From Sphingomonadales bacterium BRH_c42 (GTDB lineage: Bacteria; Pseudomonadota; Alphaproteobacteria; Sphingomonadales; Sphingomonadaceae): a DNA stretch of 45,247 nt. The position numbers and the translations under genes were made by a program. This document shows positions 16,919-24,697 of this stretch, piece after piece; within the stretch, counting starts at the first letter, position 1, and each line of letters starts with the position of its first letter. The notes beneath the pieces were generated by a model that was not told the origin of the DNA, did not search any database, and worked only from the letters and a program-made list of their open reading frames with translations. Location: NCBI GenBank assembly GCA_001516125.1, contig LOEX01000053.1:1-45247 (forward strand), in the 5' to 3' direction.

Positions 16919-18345
16919 TCCACCGGCTGGCCCGCGCGGTTGGCATGGTGACCCTGTTCATGCTGGCCCCGGCGGCGTTTGCGGCTGGCGAAAAGTCCGG
17001 TCTCGATACGGTGCGCGGCTGGGTCACTTATGCTGACGGTTCGCGGCGAATGGCGAGCATGACGGACGCCGAGTTGCAAGTTGCCGATCCTGCGCACCCG
17101 CCCGACGTCGTTGTCGACGAGGCGCGCAGTTATCAGCCGTTCGCCGGTTTTGGCGCAGCGATCACCGATGCCAGCGCCTGGTTGATCCAGACCGGTATGG
17201 ACCCGAAGGCGCGCTCGGCCTTTCTTGAGGAAATGTTCGACCGTGAAAATGGCCTCGGCCTGTCGGTCACACGGGTTACCATCGGCGCTTCGGATTTCTC
17301 GCTGCGCCATTATACCTATGCCGACACGCCGGGCCGGGCGAAGGCGGACATCGAATCTGCCCGAATCCATCTGATCCCCACGCTCAAGGAGATGCGCGCG
17401 ATCAACCCGCAGCTTCGCATCATCGCCTCGCCGTGGAGCGCGCCTGCGTGGATGAAGGACAGCGGATCGCTCATCAAGGGGCGGCTGCGACCCGACCGCT
17501 ACCGCGATTTCGCGCATTACCTGGTCAGCTATGCCCGGGCGATGCGCAAGGCAGGCGTGCCGGTTGACATGCTCACGATCCAGAACGAGCCGCATTTTGA
17601 ACCTGCCGACTATCCCGGGATGCGGGTCGAACCGATGGAACGTGCGGCCTTCATCGCGGGTGAACTCGGGCCGCTGCTGCGCAAGCGGCTGCCAGGGGTG
17701 AAATTGCTCGATTGGGATCACAACTGGGATGAGCCCGAATCGCCGCTTGCAGTGCTCGCCGATCCTGCTGCCGTTGCCTATGTCGATGGTGTCGCCTGGC
17801 ACTGCTACGGCGGCGACGTTGCCGCGCAGTCGCTGGTCCATGATCTCCATCCCGACAAGGAGACCTGGTTCACCGAATGCTCGGGTGGTGGGTGGAGCGG
17901 CGATTGGGAGCGGGCCTTTGGCTGGACCGTCAGCCGCCTGGTGATCGGCGCACCGCGCAACTGGGCACGCGGGGTAGTGATGTGGAACCTGGTGCTCGAC
18001 AAGAGCTCCGGGCCGCATCTGGGTGGTTGTGGCAACTGCCGCGGGCTGGTCACTCTCGACACTGCGAGCGGCGAGCTGACCCGCGAGCCGGAATACTACG
18101 CCTTCGCCCATGCCAGCCGTTTCGTCAGGCCAGGCGCTGTCCGAATTTCGAGCGTTTCGGGGGAAGGCGAAGAGGGTGCGCTCGAGCACGTTGCATTCCG
18201 GCAGGCCGGATCGGGCGAGATCGTTCTGATCGTGCGCAACGCGGGTAAGATGCAGCGCCGTCTGCAGATCGTGCAAGGGAAAAGGGCTTTCGGCGCCGAG
18301 CTTCCCGCCGGTGCGGTCGCCACTCTGGCCTGGGACGGGCAATGA
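16915..18345 (+). CDS. GH30 glycosidase (glucosylceramidase-like beta-glucanase)
   Basis: This 476-residue GH30 enzyme has signal peptide MIHRLARAVGMVTLFMLAPAAFA. GFGAAITDASAWL (79-90) and ASPWSAPAWMK (171-181) are GH30 hallmarks. Acid/base Glu225 lies in TIQNEPHF and nucleophile Glu321 in WFTECSGG. GGCGNCRGLVTLD and a C-terminal beta-sandwich follow, as in bacterial beta-1,6-glucanase/glucosylceramidase-like members. The start overlaps the halogenase stop by ATGA, and its stop overlaps the next MFS start the same way, so expression is coupled. Together with GH3 it could debranch a laminarin-like beta-1,3/1,6-glucan; the subfamily cannot be fixed from sequence reading alone. Confidence 0.9.
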   Translation: MIHRLARAVGMVTLFMLAPAAFAAGEKSGLDTVRGWVTYADGSRRMASMTDAELQVADPAHPPDVVVDEARSYQPFAGFGAAITDASAWLIQTGMDPKARSAFLEEMFDRENGLGLSVTRVTIGASDFSLRHYTYADTPGRAKADIESARIHLIPTLKEMRAINPQLRIIASPWSAPAWMKDSGSLIKGRLRPDRYRDFAHYLVSYARAMRKAGVPVDMLTIQNEPHFEPADYPGMRVEPMERAAFIAGELGPLLRKRLPGVKLLDWDHNWDEPESPLAVLADPAAVAYVDGVAWHCYGGDVAAQSLVHDLHPDKETWFTECSGGGWSGDWERAFGWTVSRLVIGAPRNWARGVVMWNLVLDKSSGPHLGGCGNCRGLVTLDTASGELTREPEYYAFAHASRFVRPGAVRISSVSGEGEEGALEHVAFRQAGSGEIVLIVRNAGKMQRRLQIVQGKRAFGAELPAGAVATLAWDGQ

Positions 18346-19625
18346 ACCCTGCGGCGCGTACGGTGCGCCACCTTTCGGGCTTTTCGGCGGCCTTCGCCAC
18401 CGTCACCACGCTGTTCTTTGCCTGGGGGTTCATCGCTTCCAACAACGATCCGCTGATCGCCTCGCTCAAGGCCAGTTTTCACCTGAGCTATACCGAAGCG
18501 CTGATGGTCCAGCTGGTGTCGTTTGCCGCATATGGCGTAATGTCGTTCCCGGCGGCGGCCCTGCTCGGGCGCGTAGGACCGGTCAATGCGATCCTCGCGG
18601 CACTGGGCGTGATGATCGCGAGCTGCCTGCTGCTGCGTTTCGTGATCCGGTTCCAGGATTTCGCCCTAATCCTGTGCGCGCTGTTCGTGCTTGCTGCGGG
18701 CATGACCACGTTGCAGGTGGCCGCCAACCCGCTGGCAGCAGCGCTGGGACCGCCAGAATCGAGCCACTTCCGGCTGACCTTTGCCCAGGCGTTCAATTCG
18801 CTGGGCGTGGTTCTGGGGGTCAATTTCGGTTCGCGCATCATGCTCGACGAGCGAGTGATCAAGGCCGGCCATGCGCCGATCATCAATGAGGCCGACCGCA
18901 TCCTGGCGCTGGACGCGGTGGGCGAGACGTTCCTCCTCATCGCGGCAATGCTTGCGGGGTTGCTGGTGTTCATTGCTGCATCGCGCAGGCAGATTGGCGC
19001 GGCCAGGGCAGCGCAGGCCTGCCCGCAGCCGACATCGGTGCTTGAAGCATTGCGCTCGCGCTGGGCGATCTTCGGTGCTGTCGCCATCGGGCTTTACGTC
19101 GGGGCAGAGGTTTCGATCGGGTCGGTCATGATCAACTTCCTCAACCAGGAGGAAATCATGGGCCTGCCGCTCGAAACGGCGGGATTCTACCTCGCTAATG
19201 TTTACTGGATGGGGGCGCTGATTGGCCGTTTCATCGGCAGCTTTCTGCTCACCCGGCTGCCCGCGCCGCGCCTGCTGTTGATCGCCGCCGGGATGGCATC
19301 TGCGCTGTGCCTGCTCGTCGCGCTCAGCGATGGTCGTGTGGCGGGCTTTGCCGCGCTTGCGGTCGGGCTGTTCAACTCGATCATGTTCCCCACGATCTTC
19401 ACCATCACGCTCGAACGATCGGGAGTGTCGCAGGCTTCCACCTCGGGCCTGCTGTGCCTCGCCATCGTAGGTGGGGCGCTACTACCCTATGTGGTTGGGC
19501 AACTGGCCGACCAGGCCAGCCTGTCGCTGGCATTTTTCGTGCCGATGCTGGCCTATGGCGCGATCTGTGTTTTCGGGATCCTGGCGCAGAATGGGCGCAT
19601 GGCCCGGCAACCGGCCGCGCGATGA
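18342..19625 (+). CDS. MFS sugar:proton symporter, FucP/GluP (glucose/galactose) type
   Basis: This 427-residue polytopic inner-membrane transporter opens with FSAAFATVTTLFFAWGFIASNNDPLIASLK, and the internal AAGMTTLQVAANPLAAALGPPESSHFRLTFAQAFNSLGVVLG is the signature of the FucP/GluP/NagP group. It probably carries the monosaccharide (glucose most likely) released by GH3/GH30/GH79 into the cytoplasm. Its ATG overlaps the GH30 stop and its stop overlaps the GH79 start (both ATGA), so it is the middle gene of a tightly coupled set. Confidence 0.9.
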   Translation: MNPAARTVRHLSGFSAAFATVTTLFFAWGFIASNNDPLIASLKASFHLSYTEALMVQLVSFAAYGVMSFPAAALLGRVGPVNAILAALGVMIASCLLLRFVIRFQDFALILCALFVLAAGMTTLQVAANPLAAALGPPESSHFRLTFAQAFNSLGVVLGVNFGSRIMLDERVIKAGHAPIINEADRILALDAVGETFLLIAAMLAGLLVFIAASRRQIGAARAAQACPQPTSVLEALRSRWAIFGAVAIGLYVGAEVSIGSVMINFLNQEEIMGLPLETAGFYLANVYWMGALIGRFIGSFLLTRLPAPRLLLIAAGMASALCLLVALSDGRVAGFAALAVGLFNSIMFPTIFTITLERSGVSQASTSGLLCLAIVGGALLPYVVGQLADQASLSLAFFVPMLAYGAICVFGILAQNGRMARQPAAR

Positions 19626-21145
19626 GCGCCGGATCGGGCAGCCGAACCTGCCGTATGCATCGAGGCCGGTTGGTAGTGGCCGCCGCGCTGGCATTGGCCA
19701 TGCCGGCGCAATCTTCCGCGGACAGCGGCGGACCATTGGTGCTCGATCCGCATGGATGGGCTCGCGTGGCGACGGTCGGCCCGCAATATCTTTCGTTCAA
19801 CATCGAGATGGCCGAGGTCACGGGGGGCGAGTTCTGGGCGCCATATGGCGATCCGTTCGAGCGCAGGCTTGCGCCGCGTCCGCCGCTGGATCTCACCGAC
19901 CCGCGCCTGGTGGTGCTGGCGCGTGCGCTCGGCCCCACGGTGATCCGGGTAAGCGGCACCTGGGCAAACAGTACCTATATTCCGGCAGAGGGCGAGCGGA
20001 CGCCGTCAGCCCCGCCGCCCGGTTTCGGTCAGGTACTGGGGCGGGATCGCTGGAACCAGCTTGCGGCACTGGTCCGCGCTACCGGCGGCGCGCTGCTGTT
20101 GTCGTTCCCGGCGAGCGCAGGCGCACGGCATGAAGACGGTAGCTGGTCCAGCGAACAGGCGGGAAGGCTAGTCGCGCTGGCGGGCTCGACGCAGACACCG
20201 ATTGCGGCGGTCGAGTTTGTCAATGAGCCCAATCTTGTGCGGATCGGCGCGTTGCCGCCCGACTATTCGGCTATGGACTATGCGCGCGATTTCACACTGT
20301 TCCGGCAGTTTGCGCAGCGTGAATTGCCCGGTGTCGCGGTCCTGGGGCACAGCACTTCGGGCAAGGGCGGCGAACTGCCGGTCGAGAGTATCGTCATCGC
20401 CGCTGGCGGGCAGGCCGATGTCGTCAGCTATCACTTCTATGGCGCCCTGTCGGCGCGATGCTCCGAGTTCGGGAACCAGACGTCTGCGGACGAGGCACTT
20501 TCGCAGGAGTGGTTGTCGCGCACCCAGGCGGATCACGACTGGTATGCCGGACAGCGCGACCGCCACGATCCGGGCAAGCCGATCTGGCTGACCGAAACCG
20601 CGCAGGCCGCCTGCGGCGGTGACGTGTGGGCATCGACCTTTCGCGACACGTTCCGCTTTCTCGACCAACTCGGACGGCTCGCCCGGGCGAATGTCCAATT
20701 GGTCGCGCATAATACGCTGGCCTCGGGCGATTACGCGCTGGTCGACCGCGAAACGATGGAGGCGCGTCCAAATTTCTGGGCGGCTGTGCTGTGGCGGGAG
20801 ACCATGGGTGTGGGGGTTCTCGACCCTGCTGTCGATACGCAGGGCTATTCAATCCACGCGCATTGCCATCCCGCTCGCGGGGGCGGTGTCACCTTGCTCG
20901 TGCTCTCGCTGTCGGACAGGCCGGGTCGCCTGACCATTCCCGTCGCAGCACAGGTCACTGAACTGGCGGCTTCCGATCTTGACGCGCGCACTGTTACCGT
21001 GAACGGCACCCCGCCCAAGATAACGCAAGCAGGGCCGAAGGCCTGGCCGGTCAGGCGCAAACGGGCCGGATCGGTGCTGCGCCTGCGACCGCACAGTGCC
21101 GTGTTCATTGAAATGCGCAAGGCGGGCAATCCCGCCTGCAACTGA
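19622..21145 (+). CDS. GH79-like glycosidase (heparanase/beta-glucuronidase family)
   Basis: This 507-residue exported protein has a signal segment (GRLVVAAALALAMPAQSSA) and an early YLSFNIEMAEVTGGEFW. The acid/base Glu202 lies in AAVEFVNEPNL and the nucleophile Glu325 in KPIWLTETAQAACGGD, matching the NEPN and ET..A.GGG pattern of GH79 heparanase-like enzymes. RANVQLVAHNTLASGDYALVD and a C-terminal beta-sandwich also fit. ATG 19622 overlaps the MFS stop (ATGA); the longer track ORF is an artefact. A beta-glucuronidase role is possible, which would imply a glucuronate-bearing glycan or glycoside, but other specificities occur in the family. It is the last gene of the locus B operon. Confidence 0.8.
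   Translation: MSAGSGSRTCRMHRGRLVVAAALALAMPAQSSADSGGPLVLDPHGWARVATVGPQYLSFNIEMAEVTGGEFWAPYGDPFERRLAPRPPLDLTDPRLVVLARALGPTVIRVSGTWANSTYIPAEGERTPSAPPPGFGQVLGRDRWNQLAALVRATGGALLLSFPASAGARHEDGSWSSEQAGRLVALAGSTQTPIAAVEFVNEPNLVRIGALPPDYSAMDYARDFTLFRQFAQRELPGVAVLGHSTSGKGGELPVESIVIAAGGQADVVSYHFYGALSARCSEFGNQTSADEALSQEWLSRTQADHDWYAGQRDRHDPGKPIWLTETAQAACGGDVWASTFRDTFRFLDQLGRLARANVQLVAHNTLASGDYALVDRETMEARPNFWAAVLWRETMGVGVLDPAVDTQGYSIHAHCHPARGGGVTLLVLSLSDRPGRLTIPVAAQVTELAASDLDARTVTVNGTPPKITQAGPKAWPVRRKRAGSVLRLRPHSAVFIEMRKAGNPACN
21121..21136. terminator. Hairpin at the GH79/EEP convergent junction
   Basis: GGCGGG-CAAT-CCCGCC is a perfect 6-bp hairpin (7 bp with a flanking A-T pair) at the very end of the GH79 gene, just before the convergent EEP gene end. 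It lacks a strong T-run on either strand, so bidirectional termination is possible but unproven. Confidence 0.35.
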
Positions 21146-21151
21146 GAAAAA

Positions 21152-22069
21152 TCATTTTGGGGAACGGCGGCAACGCCCGCCATTACCCTGTTGCGGATCG
21201 AGCAGTGCGACCACGGGGAAATGGTCGGACGCCGCCCTGCCATTCTCGTGCTGGGCGATCACGCCGTGGACGCGCACCGCGATGGTGGGGCTGGTGAAGA
21301 CATGATCGATCAGTTTGCCCTCCCTAGGGAACGGATCGAATCCGTTGAAGCTGATCCTCGGCCCGAAGCTTCCCATGGCGGAGGCAGTCTTCGCGTCCAC
21401 GAGAGCCGCGCCTTGGGCGGAGCCAGCCGTCAGTTGCTGCACCGACGGTTCATCGGCCCCCGCATTGAAATCTCCCAGCACGACGACCTCTTCGCCCTTG
21501 CGCCGGTTGCGGGCGATCCATTCGAGCATCATCGCGCCGGAGTGCATCCGCGCGACCGTTCCGACATGATCCCAATGGGTGTTGAGCACCAGGAGGCGGC
21601 TACCACCGAAGCGGCGGCTAATCCGTGCCCAGGTGACCATCCGCTTGAACGCCCCATCCCAGCCAAGCGAAGGGACATCGGGTGTGGGAGAGAGCCAGAA
21701 CGTGCCGTGCTCCGTAACGCGAAACTGCCTCCGGTCGATGGCGAGCGGCGCGAATTCACCCTGCTCCCGTCCGTCATCGCGGCCCACACCCAGGACGATA
21801 TAATCGGGCAGGGCAGTTTCAAGCTCGCGCTTCTGGTGGGGCAGCACTTCCTGCAAGCCGAGCAGCTCGGGCCGCATTGTGGCGATCTGCCCGATCAGAA
21901 AATCGCGCCGGTGCGGCCAGGCGTCGTCGCCATCGGCAGGCGTATCGAGCCGGATGTTATAGGTCATTGCGAGCAGCGGCGGTCTGTCGCACGCCGCACG
22001 GGCGGGGCCTGCGATGGCTGGGGCGGCGAACAGGCCAAGCGTCAGGGCAAGAAGGATTCTTGTAAGCAT
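21152..22069 (-). CDS. Secreted endonuclease/exonuclease/phosphatase-family protein
   Basis: This 305-residue EEP-fold metal-dependent hydrolase has a signal peptide MLTRILLALTLGLFAAPAIAGPARA. Motifs: MTYNIRLDTPADGDDAW (metal Asn), LLGLQEVLPHQ (metal Glu), VLNTHWDHVG, VVLGDFNAG, LIDHVFTS and the catalytic ASDHFPV. AGGAA lies 8 nt before ATG 22069. It is the second gene of a minus-strand pair with the SGNH hydrolase (31 nt apart). Secreted EEP proteins of this kind often accompany glycosidases; the substrate may be a phosphoester, a nucleic acid or a sphingomyelin-like lipid, and cannot be fixed here. It converges with GH79, leaving a 6-nt gap. Confidence 0.88.
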   Translation of the reverse strand: MLTRILLALTLGLFAAPAIAGPARAACDRPPLLAMTYNIRLDTPADGDDAWPHRRDFLIGQIATMRPELLGLQEVLPHQKRELETALPDYIVLGVGRDDGREQGEFAPLAIDRRQFRVTEHGTFWLSPTPDVPSLGWDGAFKRMVTWARISRRFGGSRLLVLNTHWDHVGTVARMHSGAMMLEWIARNRRKGEEVVVLGDFNAGADEPSVQQLTAGSAQGAALVDAKTASAMGSFGPRISFNGFDPFPREGKLIDHVFTSPTIAVRVHGVIAQHENGRAASDHFPVVALLDPQQGNGGRCRRSPK

Positions 22070-22100
22070 CCGATGGGTTCCTGGTGACTACGCGCGGCGA

Positions 22101-22808
22101 TCAACGACAATAGGGGCTTTTGCTTGCCTTGGCACCGCGCAGCGCGGCGCCGACACGGTTCTTCCAGATCGCATAGCCCTTGTGGTTCATGTGCAAGCGG
22201 TCCGAAATGTACAAATCGGCTCGCGGTTCACCCTGATCGAGCATCGGGGCGGCGATATCGATGAACACCAGGTCATCCTCACGCGCGGCCATCGCTTCGA
22301 TGCGGCGGTTGAAATCGCTCTGCGCGGCGAACTGCTGCCAGCGCGCGGGCGAAGGCTTGGCGGTGATGAAGAACACCGGGGTTGCACCGTGTACCTCGCG
22401 CTTGCGGTGCATGAAAGCGTCGAACTGTGCAGCCGCTGCTTCGGGCGTCATGCCTGCGTCGAGGTCGTTCTCGCCCGCGTAGAACACGATCTGTCGGGGG
22501 CGGTAACGCCCGACCACGGCATCGAAGCGGTAATTGATGTCGGCAATCGTGGCTCCGCCAAATCCGCGCCTGATGATCGGCCTGCCGGGAAAGTCGCGGT
22601 CGATCCCGAACCAGAACCGGATCGAGGAACTGCCAACGAACAGTGTCGCGCACGAGGGGGCGGGACGAACCTCGTCCTCGATCGAAAAGACATGGATTTC
22701 GTCACCGAAACGCGCGGACTCCGATTGGGCGCCGACGGGAGAGCAGGGCAAGGCTGCCAGTGCAAGCCCGACCAGCCGGATCGTCCGTATCATCCTCGAC
22801 AAGATCAC
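22101..22808 (-). CDS. Exported SGNH/GDSL-family hydrolase
   Basis: This small secreted esterase-like protein, counted from Met at 22793, has block I FVGSSSIRFW (Ser56 as nucleophile in place of GDS), block II GFGGATIADINYR, block III YAGENDLD (Asn109) and block V SDRLHMN (Asp199, His202), a complete SGNH set. The track ORF starts at 22877, but GTG 22808 has AGGG 9 nt upstream and gives a normal signal peptide (MIRTIRLVGLALAALPCSPVGA within it); ATG 22793 has its GAGG directly abutting, so it is less likely. It may deacylate a decorated glycan. It is divergent from the halogenase-like gene at 22963, with an operator between them. Confidence 0.85.
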   Translation of the reverse strand: MILSRMIRTIRLVGLALAALPCSPVGAQSESARFGDEIHVFSIEDEVRPAPSCATLFVGSSSIRFWFGIDRDFPGRPIIRRGFGGATIADINYRFDAVVGRYRPRQIVFYAGENDLDAGMTPEAAAAQFDAFMHRKREVHGATPVFFITAKPSPARWQQFAAQSDFNRRIEAMAAREDDLVFIDIAAPMLDQGEPRADLYISDRLHMNHKGYAIWKNRVGAALRGAKASKSPYCR

Positions 22809-22918
22809 AGCGGTTCGCCCTCGCCCGTCCGATTGGTACCCTGATGCCACCATGGCGGACGGTCCGCGATGGCACAAGCAAAACAGGGCTTCAATTCTGC
22901 CGATTTCGCCTTAAGAAC

Positions 22919-22932
22919 TGTAATCGGTTCCA
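22919..22932. promoter_or_regulatory. Operator-like site TGTAATCGGTTCCA (locus C regulon)
   Basis: This site matches the TGTAACCGGTTACA operator (perfect at 24591 and 32281) at 12 of 14 positions. It lies in the divergent region between the SGNH hydrolase and the third halogenase-like gene, 30 nt before the halogenase ATG, so it may control both. A further AACCG half-site follows at 22934-22938. Confidence 0.6.
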
Positions 22933-22962
22933 GTAACCGGCACCATCGGAAGGAAGAGGACG

Positions 22963-24546
22963 ATGGAGGAGAACATACCCATTTCGCGAATCGTCATCGT
23001 CGGCGGGGGTACGGCGGGATGGATGACAGCGGCGCTGCTTTCCCGGCTATTCTCCACCGGCTACTCGATCACACTGATCGAGGCGAGCGACATCGGCACG
23101 ATCGGCGTGGGCGAGGCGACCATCCCGGCGATCAAGATCTACAACGAGATGGCCGGGATCGACGATCTCGACCTGCTGCGTGAGGCGCATGCGACCTACA
23201 AACTGGGCATCGAATTCGTCAACTGGCGTGAGCCTGGCCACTCATACATCCACGGTTTCGGCAACATCGGCCAGGACTTGCTGTGGCTTCATACGCACCA
23301 GTTCTATCTGCGTCATCGCGCGTCGGGCCAACTCGGCCACTTCGACAATTATGCGATCAATTGCGCCGCCGCGCGCCGTGCCGCCATGGCAACCCCGGAC
23401 AAGCGCAACCCTGGCTCGCCGTTCAGCGACCTCGATTATGCCTTCCATTTCGATGCCACCGCCTATGCCGCCTTCCTGCGTAAGCGCGCGGAGGCGCAAG
23501 GGGTGGCGCGGATCGACGGGCGAATCGTCGAGGTTTCGAAGTGTCCACAGCGCGGCTTCGTCGAAAGCGTCACCCTGGCTGACGGGCGGGTGATCGGCGG
23601 GGACCTGTTCGTCGACTGCTCGGGGATGCGGGGCCTGCTGATCGGCGATGCCATGGGGGTGGATTACCAGGACTGGAGCCAGTGGCTGCTGTGCAACCGT
23701 GCACTCGCCGTTCCGTGCGAAAATGCGCCGGTACTCTCTTCCTCCACCCGCTCGACTGCGCATGGTGCCGGGTGGCAATGGCGCATTCCCCTTCAGCACC
23801 GGATCGGCAACGGGCTGGTTTATGCGGCGGAGCATCTGAGCGACGACGAGGCTTCCGCGATCCTGCTCGCCAACCTAGACGGCGCCGCGCTCAAGGACCC
23901 GATGCCGGTACGGTTCCGCCCTGGTAGACGGGAGCGTTCGTGGGAAAGGAACGTCGTCGCCATCGGGCTTTCGAGCGGTTTCCTCGAGCCACTCGAATCG
24001 ACCTCGATCCACCTGATCCAGACCGGAATCTTCCGGCTGATTTCACTGTTTCCCGGTCGATCCTTCAATCAGGCGGACATCGATGAATACAACCGCCAGA
24101 CAGCGTTTGAATACGAGGACGTGCGCGATTTCATCATAGCGCATTACAAGGTGACCCGGCGCGAGGATACGCCATTCTGGGCCTATCTCAAGCATATGGA
24201 GGTGCCGCAAAGTCTGGCCGAACGGCTGGAGCTGTTCGCATCGGCGGCCCGCTTCTTCCAGCACGGCAAGGCCGAACTGTTCCGCGAGGAAAGCTGGGTC
24301 CAGGTGTTGCTGGGCCAGGGGTTCGAGGCAGCTCCCGATCCGATGGTCGATCTGGTCCCCGCCGACCAGGCAATGGCATTTCTCAAGGACATCGAGGAAG
24401 TCATCGCCGACAATGCCACGCGCATGCTCGACCATGCCGAATACATCCGGCGCAAGCTGGCGACGCAGCAGCAGCCTGCGCCCACGCTCCGCGTCGGTGC
24501 GGCGGGACCCGTGTCGAGCGTCGACCCGGCTTTCGGCGAACCCTAG
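22963..24546 (+). CDS. Flavin-dependent tryptophan-halogenase-like protein (copy 3)
   Basis: This 527-residue protein is similar throughout to copy 2. VIVGGGTAGWM (11-21) binds FAD, VGEATIPAIK follows, Lys80 in ATYKLGIEF fits the PrnA Lys79 position, GAGWQWRIP holds Trp271/Trp273, and Glu342 in SGFLEPLESTSIHLIQ fits PrnA Glu346. No signal peptide. The last 25 or so residues (QQQPAPTLRVGAAGPVSSVDPAFGEP) form a low-complexity tail absent from copy 2. The GGAAGGAAGAGGACG region supplies the ribosome-binding site for ATG 22963. It precedes a TonB receptor and has its own operator-like site. Fold and active-site residues predict a functional flavin halogenase or monooxygenase; the native substrate is not known. 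Confidence 0.92.
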   Translation: MEENIPISRIVIVGGGTAGWMTAALLSRLFSTGYSITLIEASDIGTIGVGEATIPAIKIYNEMAGIDDLDLLREAHATYKLGIEFVNWREPGHSYIHGFGNIGQDLLWLHTHQFYLRHRASGQLGHFDNYAINCAAARRAAMATPDKRNPGSPFSDLDYAFHFDATAYAAFLRKRAEAQGVARIDGRIVEVSKCPQRGFVESVTLADGRVIGGDLFVDCSGMRGLLIGDAMGVDYQDWSQWLLCNRALAVPCENAPVLSSSTRSTAHGAGWQWRIPLQHRIGNGLVYAAEHLSDDEASAILLANLDGAALKDPMPVRFRPGRRERSWERNVVAIGLSSGFLEPLESTSIHLIQTGIFRLISLFPGRSFNQADIDEYNRQTAFEYEDVRDFIIAHYKVTRREDTPFWAYLKHMEVPQSLAERLELFASAARFFQHGKAELFREESWVQVLLGQGFEAAPDPMVDLVPADQAMAFLKDIEEVIADNATRMLDHAEYIRRKLATQQQPAPTLRVGAAGPVSSVDPAFGEP

Positions 24547-24590
24547 ACGGCGTCTTGACCGCGCCATCCGGGCCACATGTGAAATAAACT

Positions 24591-24604
24591 TGTAACCGGT
24601 TACA
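24591..24604. promoter_or_regulatory. Perfect LacI-type operator TGTAACCGGTTACA before the Oar-like TBDR
   Basis: This 14-bp perfect palindrome lies 94 nt upstream of the receptor GTG. A good -10 candidate, GATAAT (24611-24616), follows closely, and TTGTAA (24590-24595) could serve as a -35 overlapping the operator, so bound repressor would block RNA polymerase. An identical site precedes the LacI gene at 32375. Confidence 0.8.
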
Positions 24605-24697
24605 GAAAACGATAATCAGAGGTTAATACTGGTCGATTCGTTCGGCCTGGAAACGGTCCGGCAACGAATTCGGACCAGAACAAGGGAGGAGAGGGGC

